NCBI RefSeq assembly: GCF_001434095.1
Contig: NZ_AZDS01000005.1
Coordinates: 62,001 to 126,000 of the forward strand
Source: Fructilactobacillus fructivorans
Lineage (GTDB): Bacteria; Bacillota; Bacilli; Lactobacillales; Lactobacillaceae
Direction: 5' to 3'
DNA length: 64,000 nucleotides
The notes under the pieces were generated by a model. It was not told the DNA's origin. It saw only the letters and a list, made by a program, of their open reading frames with translations, and did not search any database. Of the stretch, positions 1-8,892 are shown piece by piece. The translations under genes were made by a program, and so were the position numbers. Each line of letters opens with the position of its first letter. Position 1 is the stretch's first letter.

Positions 1-400
1 TTGCACGACGGAATGCTACACGACCTTCAAGTTGTCTTGCTACGTTTTCACCAACAAGATCAGCTTCTAAGTCGGGCTTTTTAACTTCAACAATATTAAC
101 ATGAACACGACGGCCAGTTAACTTGTTTAATTCTTTACGTAGACTTTCAACTTCTGCTCCACCTTTACCAATAACCATTCCTGGTTTTGCAGTATGGATA
201 GAAACATTAACACGCTTTGCAGCACGTTCAATGTCAACACTTGATACAGAAGCATCAGCGAGTCTCTTTGCTAGATAGTTACGAATTTTTAAATCTTCGT
301 TTAAGTATGAAGCGAACTTATCGTCGTTAGCATACCATTTAGCTTGCCAACCACGGTTAACGCCAATTCGTAAACCATTTGGATTAATTTTTTGACCCAC
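1..400 (-). CDS. rpsC: 30S ribosomal protein S3, 3' end cut by window edge
   Basis: Small-subunit protein S3, which lines the mRNA entry channel. The first 133 codons are present, read leftwards from a GTG start at 398-400; the stop codon lies beyond the left edge. Translation begins [18 protein letters not shown] and continues through the KH-domain region, with a GKGG signature at about residues 78-81. A strong AGGAGGG ribosome-binding site overlaps the end of rplV just upstream, and an in-frame GTG at the right spacing fixes the start. It continues the S10 operon order S22-S3, and rplP would be expected next, outside the window. Assignment is certain; only the C-terminal part is unseen. Confidence 0.96.
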   Translation of the reverse strand, partial: MGQKINPNGLRIGVNRGWQAKWYANDDKFASYLNEDLKIRNYLAKRLADASVSSVDIERAAKRVNVSIHTAKPGMVIGKGGAEVESLRKELNKLTGRRVHVNIVEVKKPDLEADLVGENVARQLEGRVAFRRA

Positions 401-411
401 GTTTATCCCTC

Positions 412-762
412 CTACTTTTCTGACACTACAATTGTAATGTGACTAGTTCTTTTGTTGATTGGTGAAGCAGAACCTTTAGCACGGGGACGGAAACGTTTTA
501 AGGTTGGTCCTTCGTTAACATATGCTTCACTAACAACTAGATCTTGACGATCTAAATCAAAATTATTTTCTGCATTTGCTACAGCTGACATCAAAACCTT
601 TTCTACAACTGGTGAAGCACCTCTAGGGGTGAACTTTAAAATTGCAGTAGCTTCTGATACGCTTTTGCCTCTAATAAGATCTACAACAAGGCGAACCTTA
701 CGAGCGGCGATACGAACAGTCTTTGCAGTAGCTTTTGCTGATGTAACTTGTTGTTCAGCCAT
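412..762 (-). CDS. rplV: 50S ribosomal protein L22
   Basis: Large-subunit protein L22, an early-assembly 23S rRNA binder whose beta-hairpin reaches the exit tunnel. The 116-residue product carries the family body from [20 protein letters not shown] to the C-terminal hairpin rich in Arg and Lys, with [10 protein letters not shown] near residues 91-100. Length is normal for a lactobacillus. It sits 11 bp upstream of the rpsC GTG and 16 bp after rpsS in the S10 operon, with a good AGGAGG site before its ATG. Erythromycin-resistance substitutions are known in this hairpin; the sequence here looks wild type by eye. Confidence 0.97.
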   Translation of the reverse strand: MAEQQVTSAKATAKTVRIAARKVRLVVDLIRGKSVSEATAILKFTPRGASPVVEKVLMSAVANAENNFDLDRQDLVVSEAYVNEGPTLKRFRPRAKGSASPINKRTSHITIVVSEK

Positions 763-778
763 TGGTTATCCTCCTTGC

Positions 779-1060
779 TTAAACTGTCTTTTTATCTGCG
801 TCGCCATTTCCATGTCCATGGAATGTACGAGTAGGTACGAATTCTCCGAGCTTGTGGCCCACCATGTCTTCTTGAATGTAAACTGGGACATGTTTTCTAC
901 CATTGTAAACAGCAATGGTGTATCCAATAAAGCTTGGGAAAATGGTTGAACGACGTGACCATGTTTTAATTACCGATTTTTTATCTTGATCTTTTTGTGC
1001 ATCGATCTTCTTTAATAGTGATTGATCGGCAAAAGGTCCCTTTTTTAAACTTCGACTCAT
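779..1060 (-). CDS. rpsS: 30S ribosomal protein S19
   Basis: Small-subunit head protein S19, bound together with S13. The 93-residue product starts [16 protein letters not shown], the usual family N-terminus. A longer open frame reaches 1087, but its nine extra residues have no homology-like content, and a strong AGGAGG lies at about 1067-1072, immediately before the ATG at 1058-1060, so I place the start there. The conserved [20 protein letters not shown] stretch is present. It lies between rplB and rplV in the S10 operon. Confidence 0.97.
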   Translation of the reverse strand: MSRSLKKGPFADQSLLKKIDAQKDQDKKSVIKTWSRRSTIFPSFIGYTIAVYNGRKHVPVYIQEDMVGHKLGEFVPTRTFHGHGNGDADKKTV

Positions 1061-1104
1061 TATGAAACCTCCTCTGCAATTACTCAATAAATAAATGACT
1101 CAGA

Positions 1105-1944
1105 CTACATCTTTGAACCTTTACGGTGACGAACAATAAACTTGTTTGAACGTGCTTTCTTTGATCTAGTCTTCTTACCAGTTGTCTTCTTATGCCATGG
1201 AGACAATGGACTTGGGTAACCAACTGGAGCTTTACCTTCACCACCACCATGTGGGTGATCGTTAGGGTTCATAACAGATCCACGTACGTGAGGTCTTTGA
1301 CCACGGTAACGAGTTCTACCAGCTTTACCCCAAACAACTAATCCATGTTCATCATTACCAACACTACCAACAGTAGCACGGCAAACTGAAAGTACCATTC
1401 TAACTTCGCCAGATGGCAATTTAACTAATGCATACTTTTCTTCGTTTCCAAGTAATTGTGCTGAAGCCCCAGCAGAACGAACAAGTTGTCCACCCTTACC
1501 AGGCTTTAATTCGATATTAAAGATAGTTGAACCAACAGGAATATCAGCTAATCTAAGAGTGTTACCAGCCTTAATATCAGCATCCTTACCAGATTCAACA
1601 ACATCTCCAACTTTCAATCCCTTAGGCGCAATGATATATGATTTAACTCCGTCTTCATAAACGATTAAGGCAATGTTTGCGGTTCTGTTTGGATCATATT
1701 CAATGGTCTTAACGGTTGCAGGAACGCCATCGTGATCACGCTTAAAATCAATTAAACGATAACGATGTTTGTTTCCACCACCACGATGTCGAACAGTCAT
1801 TTTACCTTGGCTATTACGACCACCGCTATGAGCATTTGACTCAATTAAACTTTTTTCTGGCACGTTGGTAGTAATTTCACTATAGTCAATACTAGTCATA
1901 TTACGACGGCCATTAGTAGTTGGTTTGTACTTTTTTAGAGCCAC
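1105..1944 (-). CDS. rplB: 50S ribosomal protein L2
   Basis: Large-subunit protein L2, a core 23S rRNA binder at the subunit interface needed for subunit joining and peptidyl-transferase activity. The 279-residue product shows the N-terminal [14 protein letters not shown], the [11 protein letters not shown] motif and the C-terminal [10 protein letters not shown] loop with the conserved histidine just before it ([12 protein letters not shown]). Length is typical. It is the fourth gene from the left in the S10 operon and has a good ribosome-binding site. No anomaly seen. Confidence 0.98.
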   Translation of the reverse strand: MALKKYKPTTNGRRNMTSIDYSEITTNVPEKSLIESNAHSGGRNSQGKMTVRHRGGGNKHRYRLIDFKRDHDGVPATVKTIEYDPNRTANIALIVYEDGVKSYIIAPKGLKVGDVVESGKDADIKAGNTLRLADIPVGSTIFNIELKPGKGGQLVRSAGASAQLLGNEEKYALVKLPSGEVRMVLSVCRATVGSVGNDEHGLVVWGKAGRTRYRGQRPHVRGSVMNPNDHPHGGGEGKAPVGYPSPLSPWHKKTTGKKTRSKKARSNKFIVRHRKGSKM

Positions 1945-1967
1945 GTTATTTCCCTCCTATTCAAAGA

Positions 1968-2255
1968 TTATTCTTCTGAGAAAATCTTAATTTCATCAGA
2001 ATCATCGGACAAAGTAACAATAGCCTTACGACGCTTCTTTGTGCGTCCTACATATTGTCCTTGTCGCTTTTTCTTACCTTTTACATTCATAATATTAACT
2101 TTAACAACTTTAACGTTAAAAATCTCTTCAACAGCATTTTTAACTTGAGTCTTAGTTGCTCGTACATCAACATCAAAAGTATATTTTTTGTCGTCCATTA
2201 CATCGGTTGAAGCTTCAGTAACTACCGGACGTAAAATGATATCTCGTGCTTCCAT
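1968..2255 (-). CDS. rplW: 50S ribosomal protein L23
   Basis: Large-subunit protein L23, located at the tunnel exit, where trigger factor and SRP dock. The 95-residue product begins [16 protein letters not shown] and has the basic loop [19 protein letters not shown] near residues 58-76. Its ATG overlaps the rplD stop codon by one base (TAATG at 2253-2257), so translation is probably coupled to rplD. Ordinary member of the S10 operon. Confidence 0.97.
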   Translation of the reverse strand: MEARDIILRPVVTEASTDVMDDKKYTFDVDVRATKTQVKNAVEEIFNVKVVKVNIMNVKGKKKRQGQYVGRTKKRRKAIVTLSDDSDEIKIFSEE

Positions 2256-2878
2256 TATGCGAGCACCTCCTCTACTTGAGAAAGAGCAGCTTTTGTAATA
2301 ACAACCTTGTTACTGTTTAACACATCAAGTGTATTAACACTCTTGGCATTAATAACTCGTACATTCTCAATATTTCTTGCGGAACGTGCGGCGTTTTCAT
2401 TGTTATCTTCCAAAACTACTAGTGTCTTAGTTGATGCGTCCAGTTTCTTTAAAAGATCTGATAAATCCTTAGTCTTTGGAGCCTTGTAGTCTAATGAATC
2501 AACTACTACTAAATCATCATTTGCAACTTTTTCAGAAAGAACTGATTTAACAGCTAATCTAGTAACCTTCTTTGGAAGGTGATATGCGTATGAACGAGTG
2601 GTTGGTCCGAAGACAACTCCACCGCCAACCCATTGTGGGGCACGAATAGAACCTTGACGAGCACGGCCAGTACCTTTTTGACGCCATGGTTTCTTACCAC
2701 CACCACGCACTTTACCTCTGAATTTAACACCATTAGTACCTTGGCGTTGTGATGCTCTTTGCATTACGACAGTGTCGTAAACAACGTTTTCATTTGGTTC
2801 AACGGCAAAAACAGCATCGTTTAAATCAACCGTTCCTTGTTTACTACCGTCTTGTTTGTATAATGTTACGCTTGCCAT
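2255..2878 (-). CDS. rplD: 50S ribosomal protein L4
   Basis: Large-subunit protein L4; its extended loop reaches the exit tunnel. In E. coli L4 is also the autogenous repressor of the S10 operon. The 207-residue product contains the loop region [20 protein letters not shown] (about residues 61-80), where macrolide-resistance changes occur in other species; it looks unaltered by eye. It lies between rplC and rplW and overlaps the latter by one base. Whether it represses the structured leader upstream of rpsJ in this organism is open. Confidence 0.97.
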   Translation of the reverse strand: MASVTLYKQDGSKQGTVDLNDAVFAVEPNENVVYDTVVMQRASQRQGTNGVKFRGKVRGGGKKPWRQKGTGRARQGSIRAPQWVGGGVVFGPTTRSYAYHLPKKVTRLAVKSVLSEKVANDDLVVVDSLDYKAPKTKDLSDLLKKLDASTKTLVVLEDNNENAARSARNIENVRVINAKSVNTLDVLNSNKVVITKAALSQVEEVLA

Positions 2879-2895
2879 CTACGGTTCCTCCTTTC

Positions 2896-3531
2896 TTATT
2901 TTCTTGATTCAATAACTGATGTTCTAACTGTTACTAATGATTTGTTTGCACCAGGAACATTTCCCTTGATTAACAATACGTTGTTATCAACGTCTGCATT
3001 AACGACTTCAAGATTTTGAATGGTAACTCGATTGTTACCCATTCGTCCTGGTAATTTCATACCCTTAACAACTCGGTTAATGATGACACCTAATGAACCG
3101 GGACGACGGTGATATCTTGATCCGTGGGTTTCAGGTCCACGACGTTGTCCGTTTTTATGGATGTTACCTTGGTAACCATGACCTTTAGTAGTACCCGTTA
3201 CATCAACGACGTCACCTGGTTGAAATACATCAGCTTTAACTTTGTCTCCAACTTTGTAATCTCCCAAGTCAACATCTCTGATTTCACGAATGAAGCGCTT
3301 AGGAGTAGTTTTTGCTTTTTTAACATGACCTTGTTCAGGTTTATTGCTTAATACTGGACGTTTGTCATCGAATCCAAGTTGAATTGCATCGTAACCATCT
3401 GATTTGTTGTTCTTAACTTGTAAAACAACGTTAGGGGTTACATCAACAACAGTAACTGGAACGAGTTCACCGTTATCAGTAAAAACTTGAGTCATTCCGA
3501 CTTTTTTACCTAAGATTCCTTTTTTAGCCAT
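2896..3531 (-). CDS. rplC: 50S ribosomal protein L3
   Basis: Large-subunit protein L3, an assembly initiator that contacts the peptidyl-transferase centre. The 211-residue product starts [17 protein letters not shown] and contains the conserved [24 protein letters not shown] stretch, split here by position (about residues 115-138), plus the GSLG and GMKLPGRMG motifs. The start is fixed by GGAGGTG before ATG. It is the second gene of the S10 operon. No anomaly seen. Confidence 0.97.
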   Translation of the reverse strand: MAKKGILGKKVGMTQVFTDNGELVPVTVVDVTPNVVLQVKNNKSDGYDAIQLGFDDKRPVLSNKPEQGHVKKAKTTPKRFIREIRDVDLGDYKVGDKVKADVFQPGDVVDVTGTTKGHGYQGNIHKNGQRRGPETHGSRYHRRPGSLGVIINRVVKGMKLPGRMGNNRVTIQNLEVVNADVDNNVLLIKGNVPGANKSLVTVRTSVIESRK

Positions 3532-3558
3532 GAGTACACCTCCGATATTTTGTAATTA

Positions 3559-3867
3559 TTATAGTTTGATCTCGATGTCAACACCACTTGGCAAGTCTAA
3601 TTTCATTAATGAATCAACAGTTTTAGGTGTTGGGTTCAAAATATCAATTAAACGCTTGTGAGTTAACATTTCAAATTGTTCTTGAGCTTTACTGTACTTA
3701 AATGGTGATGCTAATACGGTATATAGGGCTCTGTCCGTTGGTAATGGAATTGGACCAGAAATAGTAGCACCAGTCCGTTGTGCAGTTGCCACAATCTTGT
3801 CAGCAGCTTGATCTAAAATACGGTGTTCATAAGCTTTCAAACGAATACGAATCTTTTCTTTTGCCAT
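3559..3867 (-). CDS. rpsJ: 30S ribosomal protein S10
   Basis: Small-subunit head protein S10, also the NusE antitermination and coupling factor that binds NusB and NusG. The 102-residue product starts [16 protein letters not shown], the standard N-terminus. The open frame runs upstream to 3984, but that part translates leader RNA. A GAAGGAGGG site lies at about 3872-3882, right before the ATG at 3865-3867, so the short start is chosen. It is the first gene of the S10 operon, preceded by a structured leader and a near-consensus promoter. Confidence 0.97.
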   Translation of the reverse strand: MAKEKIRIRLKAYEHRILDQAADKIVATAQRTGATISGPIPLPTDRALYTVLASPFKYSKAQEQFEMLTHKRLIDILNPTPKTVDSLMKLDLPSGVDIEIKL

Positions 3868-4023
3868 GTTTTTCCCTCCTTCGTCTATTTTCAAAATAAG
3901 ACTAGCTCCGTGGAAATTACCGGCACATCCTCGCATGGCAAAGCGGCCGGGTGTGTCGCAACCTCCCACATCAAAGCTAAACATTGTACAATTTTGGGCA
4001 GTCTATCCCCCAAAACCAAGTAC
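3868..4023 (-). promoter_or_regulatory. S10 operon 5' leader RNA, two hairpins
   Basis: About 155 nt of untranslated leader lie between the predicted start of transcription and rpsJ. Two inverted repeats are visible: one with arms 3992-3998 and 4009-4015 (TTTTGGG/CCCAAAA), and one with arms 3920-3924 and 3946-3950 (CCGGC/GCCGG) closing an inner CGC/GCG. Local GC content is clearly higher than in neighbouring spacers. A leader that binds a ribosomal protein (L4 in E. coli) is the expected role, but the ligand here is unknown. Confidence 0.55.
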
Positions 4024-4029
4024 TTAACT

Positions 4030-4058
4030 ATCATACCTGATATTCTTTGACTTTTCAA
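4030..4058 (-). promoter_or_regulatory. S10 operon promoter
   Basis: On the minus strand TTGAAA (4053-4058) and TATGAT (4030-4035) are separated by 17 bp, a near-consensus vegetative promoter placed directly after the fusA terminator and about 165 bp before rpsJ. Confidence 0.8.
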
Positions 4059-4080
4059 GGGTTCTCAGAATATTAGCAAT

Positions 4081-4121
4081 AAAAAAAGTTCTAGAAACCA
4101 TTTCAAATTTCTAGAACTTTT
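4081..4121 (-). terminator. Intrinsic terminator after fusA
   Basis: Perfect 14-bp inverted repeat, arms 4084-4097 and 4108-4121 (AAAAGTTCTAGAAA and its complement), followed on the minus strand by a T run. It begins 8 bp past the fusA stop codon and separates the str and S10 transcription units. Confidence 0.85.
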
Positions 4122-4128
4122 AAAGAAA

Positions 4129-6237
4129 TTACTTTTCTTCCTTTTTGTTGTCGCCACCATTTTTCTTAATGATGTCTTCCTGAATGCTCTTAGGAACGGC
4201 ACTGTAGTGATCAAAGCTCATTACAAATGTTCCACGTCCCTGAGAAGCGGAACGCAAATCAGTTGCATAACCAAACATTTCTGATAGTGGAACCATTGCA
4301 TGGATATTTTGTGCTTTATCCTGGGCTTCCATACCCTCAACGTTTCCACGTCGAGCAGTAACTTGTCCCATGACATCACCCATGTATTCTTCTGGAACAC
4401 GAATATCAACTTTCATGATTGGTTCAAGAATAACTGGATCAGCTTTTTTAGCAGCTTCTCTCAAGGCAATTGAAGCAGCAATCTTAAATGCAGCTTCACT
4501 TGAATCGACTTCATGATAACTACCATCATAAAGCTTAGCCTTCAGATCAATCAATGGATATCCAGCAAGGACACCATTTTCCATGGCTTCTTTTAGACCT
4601 TGTTCAACTGATGGAATGAATTCTCTAGGAACAACACCACCAACGATGGCATCGTCGAATTCGAATCCTTTTCCTTCGTCGTTTGGAGTAAATTCAATCC
4701 AAACATCACCGTATTGACCTTTACCACCAGACTGACGAATGAACTTACCTTCAGCTTTAACTGGTTTAGTAAAGGCTTCACGATAAGCAACTTGAGGAGC
4801 ACCGATGTTAGCTTCAACGTTAAATTCACGTCTCATACGTTCAATCAAGATGTTCAACTGAAGTTCACCCATTCCGGCAATTAAAGTTTGACCAGTTTCA
4901 GGATTAGTTTCAGCTCTAAAGGTTGGATCTTCTTCAGATAACTTTTGTAAAGCATCATTCATCTTATCTTGATCAGCCTTAGTCTTTGGTTCAACAGCAA
5001 CCTGAATAACTGGTTCAGGGAATTCCATTGATTCAAGATGTAAGGGATGATCTGGATCAGTCAATGAATCACCAGTGGTAGTATTCTTCAAACCAATTGC
5101 AGCAGCAATATCACCTGAGAATACTTCTGGAATTTCTTGACGATTATTGGAATGCATTTGAAGAAGACGACCAACACGTTCACGTTTACCATTAGTAGCA
5201 TTTAAGACGTATGAGCCAGCCTTTAAAGTACCACGGTATACACGAATGTAAGTCAAACGACCAACGTATGGATCGGTAGCAATCTTAAATGCTAATGAGG
5301 CAAATGGTTCTTTATCATTGGCACGAATTTCAACCTTCTTATCGTCATCATCTGGGTCAAGCGCAGTGTAAGGACGAACATCAAGTGGAGATGGAAGATA
5401 GTCAACAACACCATCCATCAACATCTGAACTCCCTTATTCTTGAACGCAGAACCAGCGAATACAGGGTAAAAGTCAAGATTTAAGGTTGCACGACGAATT
5501 CCGGCTTTAAGGTCATCTTGTGAGATTTCCTTTCCATCCAAGAATTTTTCCATAATGTCATCATCAACATCAGCAACGGCTTCAATTAATGCATCATGAC
5601 GCTTTTGAGCCTCTTCTTGCATATCAGCAGGGATTTCATCAACATCCCATTCTGATCCTTCTTTGTCTTCGTCATAGACGTATGCTTGCATGGTAATTAA
5701 ATCAATAACACCAGTAAAGTCTGCTTCAGCACCAATTGGCATCTGAACAGCTTGGGCGTTAGCACCTAAACGATCGTGCAAACTCTTTACTGACATGTCA
5801 AAATCAGCACCCACTTTATCCATCTTGTTAATGAAAACAATTCGTGGAACAGCAAAGTCTGATGATTGACGCCATACGGTTTCAGTCTGTGGTTCAACCC
5901 CAGCTTGACCGTCTAAAACAACAATTCCACCATCTAGAACACGAAGTGAACGTTCGACTTCGGCAGTGAAATCAACGTGTCCTGGGGTATCAATGATGTT
6001 AACACGGTATCCCTTCCATTCAGCAGTAGTAGCAGCTGAAGTAATGGTGATACCACGTTCTTTTTCTTCTTCCATCCAGTCCATTTGTGAATCCCCTTCA
6101 TGGGTTTCACCAATTTTGTGGATACGACCGGTATAGTACAGGATACGTTCAGTAGTAGTAGTCTTACCGGCATCAATATGGGCAACAATACCAATATTAC
6201 GAGTTTTGTCTAACGGGAATTCTCGCTTGTTAGCCAT
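4129..6237 (-). CDS. fusA: Translation elongation factor G
   Basis: GTPase that drives tRNA-mRNA translocation and, with RRF, ribosome recycling; cytoplasmic. The 702-residue product has the G1 motif AHIDAGKT at 19-26, the effector region with RGITI, DTPGH near residue 85 and NKMD near 139, followed by domains II to V in normal order and at normal length. The C-terminus is lysine/glutamate rich ([12 protein letters not shown]). It is the last gene of the str operon rpsL-rpsG-fusA; a strong terminator follows it, and a terminator-like hairpin lies just before it, between rpsG and fusA. No tuf gene follows, as is usual in lactobacilli. Confidence 0.98.
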   Translation of the reverse strand: MANKREFPLDKTRNIGIVAHIDAGKTTTTERILYYTGRIHKIGETHEGDSQMDWMEEEKERGITITSAATTAEWKGYRVNIIDTPGHVDFTAEVERSLRVLDGGIVVLDGQAGVEPQTETVWRQSSDFAVPRIVFINKMDKVGADFDMSVKSLHDRLGANAQAVQMPIGAEADFTGVIDLITMQAYVYDEDKEGSEWDVDEIPADMQEEAQKRHDALIEAVADVDDDIMEKFLDGKEISQDDLKAGIRRATLNLDFYPVFAGSAFKNKGVQMLMDGVVDYLPSPLDVRPYTALDPDDDDKKVEIRANDKEPFASLAFKIATDPYVGRLTYIRVYRGTLKAGSYVLNATNGKRERVGRLLQMHSNNRQEIPEVFSGDIAAAIGLKNTTTGDSLTDPDHPLHLESMEFPEPVIQVAVEPKTKADQDKMNDALQKLSEEDPTFRAETNPETGQTLIAGMGELQLNILIERMRREFNVEANIGAPQVAYREAFTKPVKAEGKFIRQSGGKGQYGDVWIEFTPNDEGKGFEFDDAIVGGVVPREFIPSVEQGLKEAMENGVLAGYPLIDLKAKLYDGSYHEVDSSEAAFKIAASIALREAAKKADPVILEPIMKVDIRVPEEYMGDVMGQVTARRGNVEGMEAQDKAQNIHAMVPLSEMFGYATDLRSASQGRGTFVMSFDHYSAVPKSIQEDIIKKNGGDNKKEEK

Positions 6238-6276
6238 TATTTAACTCCTCTCAATCATTCACAATTTCATTATTTT

Positions 6277-6304
6277 AAAAAAGTGGCTAAATCACTTTAG
6301 CCAC
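6277..6304 (-). terminator. Terminator-like hairpin between rpsG and fusA
   Basis: A perfect 9-bp stem, arms 6283-6291 and 6296-6304 (GTGGCTAAA with a 4-nt loop), is followed on the minus strand by six T residues (6277-6282), the form of a Rho-independent terminator. It lies within the str operon, about 40 bp before the fusA start. No good promoter fits in the 40 bp after it, so partial read-through or attenuation is likely. Confidence 0.7.
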
Positions 6305-6335
6305 CCACTTTAACAGTAAAAAAGCTAAAAGCTGA

Positions 6336-6806
6336 TTACCAACGGTAATGTGCAAAGGCACGGTTAGCTTCGGCCATCTTGTGAGTATCCTCACGCTTCT
6401 TAACTGCTGCACCGGTGTTATTTGAAGCATCGATGATTTCTTTTGCAAGACGTTCAGTCATAGTATGTTCACCACGTAGTCTTGCATAGTTAACAATCCA
6501 ACGTAAGCCTAAAGTAGTTCTTCGATCAGGACGAACTTCGATTGGAACTTGGTAGTTAGAGCCACCAACACGACGAGCCTTAACTTCAAGAACTGGCATA
6601 ACGTTCTTCATTGCTTCTTCGAATACATCAACTGGGTCATTTCCAGTTTGATCTTTGATCATGTCAAATGCACCGTATAAAATTTCTGATGCAGTCCCTC
6701 TCTTACCATCTAACATCAAATGGTTAATTAATTTAGAAACCAATTTTGAGTTGTAGATTGGATCAGGAAGGATTTCTCTTTTTTGCACTTTCCCTTTTCT
6801 AGGCAT
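6336..6806 (-). CDS. rpsG: 30S ribosomal protein S7
   Basis: Small-subunit head protein S7, an assembly initiator that contacts tRNA in the E and P sites; in E. coli it also represses the str operon. The 156-residue product begins [16 protein letters not shown] and carries the [12 protein letters not shown] motif near residues 84-95 and the C-terminal AFAHYRW. Length is typical. It has a strong AGGAGG site and lies 36 bp after rpsL. Confidence 0.98.
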   Translation of the reverse strand: MPRKGKVQKREILPDPIYNSKLVSKLINHLMLDGKRGTASEILYGAFDMIKDQTGNDPVDVFEEAMKNVMPVLEVKARRVGGSNYQVPIEVRPDRRTTLGLRWIVNYARLRGEHTMTERLAKEIIDASNNTGAAVKKREDTHKMAEANRAFAHYRW

Positions 6807-6842
6807 GTAAAAGTCCTCCTCAATAATAACTTAATTAATTGT

Positions 6843-7256
6843 CTATTCCTTCGGTTTCTTAGTACCGTATTTAGAACGACCTTGGCGACGATCACTTACA
6901 CCCGCAGTATCTAAAGCACCACGAACAACATGATATCTAACACCAGGCAAATCCTTAACACGTCCACCACGAATTAAAACAACACTATGCTCTTGCAAGT
7001 TATGTCCAATTCCAGGAATGTATGCAGTAACTTCAATCAAGTTAGAAAGTCTAACACGAGCGTACTTACGTAAAGCTGAGTTAGGCTTTTTAGGAGTCAT
7101 AGTACCAACACGAGTTGCAACTCCACGTTTCTGAGGTGCAGGGTTTTGTGTGTTTTTCTTTTTGTAACTGTTATATCCGAAGCCTAAAGCTGGGGATTTT
7201 GATTTAGAAGTTCTAGATTTACGGCCTTTACGAACCAATTGATTAATTGTAGGCAT
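6843..7256 (-). CDS. rpsL: 30S ribosomal protein S12
   Basis: Small-subunit protein S12 at the decoding centre. The 137-residue product has the [16 protein letters not shown] motif and the [11 protein letters not shown] motif; the lysines at the classical streptomycin-resistance positions (in PKKPNSA and in [14 protein letters not shown]) are present, so the sequence reads as streptomycin sensitive. A short lysine/asparagine-rich insert near residues 17-45 makes it longer than the E. coli protein, as usual in Firmicutes. It is the first gene of the str operon, with a good promoter upstream. Confidence 0.98.
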   Translation of the reverse strand: MPTINQLVRKGRKSRTSKSKSPALGFGYNSYKKKNTQNPAPQKRGVATRVGTMTPKKPNSALRKYARVRLSNLIEVTAYIPGIGHNLQEHSVVLIRGGRVKDLPGVRYHVVRGALDTAGVSDRRQGRSKYGTKKPKE

Positions 7257-7365
7257 CTAAAAAGTCCTCCCTTTCCTAATATAATATATTTTTTAAGTCC
7301 ACACATCCAGGCGGTTCTTTTTTGAAGTTAAAAAAATCGCTTAGTTGTTTATAAGCACAATAAGT

Positions 7366-7394
7366 AGAATACCACGTAGAAAAAGACGTGTCAA
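7366..7394 (-). promoter_or_regulatory. str operon (rpsL) promoter
   Basis: On the minus strand TTGACA (7389-7394) and TATTCT (7366-7371) are separated by 17 bp. The leader to rpsL is about 100 nt. The promoter lies only 45 bp from the comC start on the other strand, so the two transcription units must overlap at their promoters. Confidence 0.8.
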
Positions 7395-7438
7395 CAAGAC
7401 TTCTCCTAGTTTCCGTACTTTTTGGTGGAGGTTTTATT

Positions 7439-8092
7439 ATGCTAATTTATTGGTTTGTTGTAGGATCCATCGTTGGTTCCTTTTTAAACGTCATGGTGGA
7501 ACGAACAGTTTCACACCAAAACTTCATCGTGGGACGGTCCCACTGTAGTCGTTGTCGAGTTACCTTAAAATGGTATGAACTCATCCCAATCGTTAGTTAT
7601 CTGATTCAACTGGGAAAGTGCCGAAAGTGTAAGGTACACTTGCCATTTCACCTATTCTACTTTGAATGTACGACAGCTCTAACTTTTACATTATTTCCAC
7701 CAATCAATTTAAGCAATGGCAAAAATTTATGCTTACTCTTATTAATTCAAATCTCAGCCACCTTCGACTTGTTAACCTATCACTTTCCATTGCCCAATTC
7801 GGTCATCTCACTCGCACTTGCCGTTACCATTTCTTCGCAGTCATTTGCCATCATTTTCCTTGAAATCTTGTGTTACTTGATTCTCATAATCATAAATCAA
7901 CATGCTCATTTGATCGGAGATGGGGATTTAGATTTATTTTTGATTTTAACAATTGCTCACGGCATCCTTCTCACTAATCTCGTCATACTAATTGGCTCCC
8001 TTCTAGCCATTATCTATTCATTTATAATGACAAAGCACGTGATCGCGTTTGTTCCATTCATTTATACAGCCCTACTTATCGTATTAATCTAG
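7439..8092 (+). CDS. comC: Type IV prepilin peptidase (A24 family), ComC-like
   Basis: Membrane aspartic protease that cleaves and N-methylates prepilin-like proteins of the competence pseudopilus. The 217-residue product has an N-terminal membrane segment, a four-cysteine zinc motif (CxxC at 36-39 and 61-64), then several hydrophobic helices with catalytic aspartates at Asp110 (in SATFDLLT) and Asp163 (in GDGD, the GxGD signature). A frame extends to 7388, but GGTGGAGG at 7424-7431 before the ATG at 7439 decides the start. It stands alone, divergent from rpsL; no other com gene is in the window. In lactobacilli this gene often sits near rpsL. Competence itself cannot be inferred from this gene alone. 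Confidence 0.88.
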   Translation: MLIYWFVVGSIVGSFLNVMVERTVSHQNFIVGRSHCSRCRVTLKWYELIPIVSYLIQLGKCRKCKVHLPFHLFYFECTTALTFTLFPPINLSNGKNLCLLLLIQISATFDLLTYHFPLPNSVISLALAVTISSQSFAIIFLEILCYLILIIINQHAHLIGDGDLDLFLILTIAHGILLTNLVILIGSLLAIIYSFIMTKHVIAFVPFIYTALLIVLI

Positions 8093-8093
8093 T

Positions 8094-8122
8094 TTGCCAA
8101 AACCATAAAATTCAATTATTAT
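8094..8122 (+). promoter_or_regulatory. xpt promoter
   Basis: TTGCCA (8094-8099), a 17-bp spacer, and TATTAT (8117-8122) lie directly upstream of the guanine riboswitch; transcription would start about 10 bp before the P1 stem. Confidence 0.7.
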
Positions 8123-8140
8123 TGCATTAATAACTAAAAG

Positions 8141-8203
8141 TCTAATATATTGCCGTAATGGGTCGGCTGTCTCTACTTGGAACCATAATTCCAAACTATT
8201 AGA
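8141..8203 (+). promoter_or_regulatory. Guanine-class purine riboswitch aptamer
   Basis: P1 is perfect over 7 bp (8141-8147 with 8197-8203). P2 is GCCG/CGGC closing a TAATGGG-like loop; the three-way junction carries GTCTCTAC; P3 is TTGGAA/TTCCAA closing CCATAA. The J3-1 strand reads ACTAT, with C at the position that pairs with the ligand in guanine riboswitches (U in adenine ones). It is followed by a terminator, so guanine or hypoxanthine should turn xpt off. Confidence 0.88.
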
Positions 8204-8206
8204 ACA

Positions 8207-8238
8207 AGACCCTAGACGACTGTACCTAGGGTCTTTTT
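8207..8238 (+). terminator. Riboswitch expression-platform terminator
   Basis: 9-bp stem (arms 8207-8215 and 8226-8234, AGACCCTAG and its complement) followed by a T run, between the aptamer and xpt. It is the off state of the guanine switch. Confidence 0.85.
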
Positions 8239-8255
8239 GAATGGGAGAATAATTA

Positions 8256-8831
8256 ATGAAAGAATTAGAAGATGCAATCAAAAATAAGGGTCAGGTCTTA
8301 CCCGGCAACATTTTAAAGGTCAATTCCTTTTTAAATCATCAAATTGATCCAACTTTAATGTATGAAATTGGCAAGGAATTTGTGAAACGCTTTGCTGATG
8401 ACAACATCACTAAGGTTATCACCGTAGAATCATCAGGAATTGCACCAGCGGTCATGACTGGACTAGTATTAGGTGTCCCGGTTATCTTTGCCCGAAAGAA
8501 GAAACCCTCTACTTTAAATGATGCGGCTTACTCCGCCGATGTATATTCATACACCAAGCAAAAAACAAATCGGATTTTCATCGAAAAGAAATTTATTTCA
8601 CCTAATGATAATGTTCTAATTATTGATGATTTTCTCGCCAATGGCGAAGCAACCAAGGGGATGATTAAAATTGTAGAAGCTGCTCAAGCTCATCTCGTTG
8701 GGGTTGGAATCGTAATTGAAAAATCATTTCAACCTGGTGCTGATTGGATCACTAATCATGGAATTCATCTTGAATCATTGGCGAGGATCGCATCCCTTAA
8801 TAACAATGAAGTTACGTTTAAAAAAGATTAA
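8256..8831 (+). CDS. xpt: Xanthine phosphoribosyltransferase
   Basis: Purine salvage enzyme that converts xanthine and PRPP to XMP in the cytoplasm. The 191-residue product has the PRPP-binding loop [15 protein letters not shown] at 121-135 (acidic pair followed by a flexible loop) and the family start [22 protein letters not shown], which is longer than 20 only when joined; both ends match Xpt of Bacillus and lactobacilli. It is monocistronic, controlled by the guanine riboswitch upstream, and closed by a two-way terminator shared with rpoC. No pbuX permease follows, unlike the B. subtilis operon. Confidence 0.93.
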   Translation: MKELEDAIKNKGQVLPGNILKVNSFLNHQIDPTLMYEIGKEFVKRFADDNITKVITVESSGIAPAVMTGLVLGVPVIFARKKKPSTLNDAAYSADVYSYTKQKTNRIFIEKKFISPNDNVLIIDDFLANGEATKGMIKIVEAAQAHLVGVGIVIEKSFQPGADWITNHGIHLESLARIASLNNNEVTFKKD

Positions 8832-8852
8832 TTCAATCAAAATATGTATCAA

Positions 8853-8882
8853 AAAAGAGCTCATCATATGATGAGCTCTTTT
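8853..8882. terminator. Bidirectional terminator between xpt and rpoC
   Basis: Perfect 30-bp palindrome with arms AAAAGAGCTCATCAT and complement, between two convergent genes. A residues on one side and T residues on the other let it work in both directions. Confidence 0.88.
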
Positions 8883-8892
8883 AGTTTAAAAT

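Noticed and set aside
3823-4050. Plus-strand open frame through the S10 leader
   Set aside because: Runs opposite rpsJ and its leader, without ribosome-binding site or homology.
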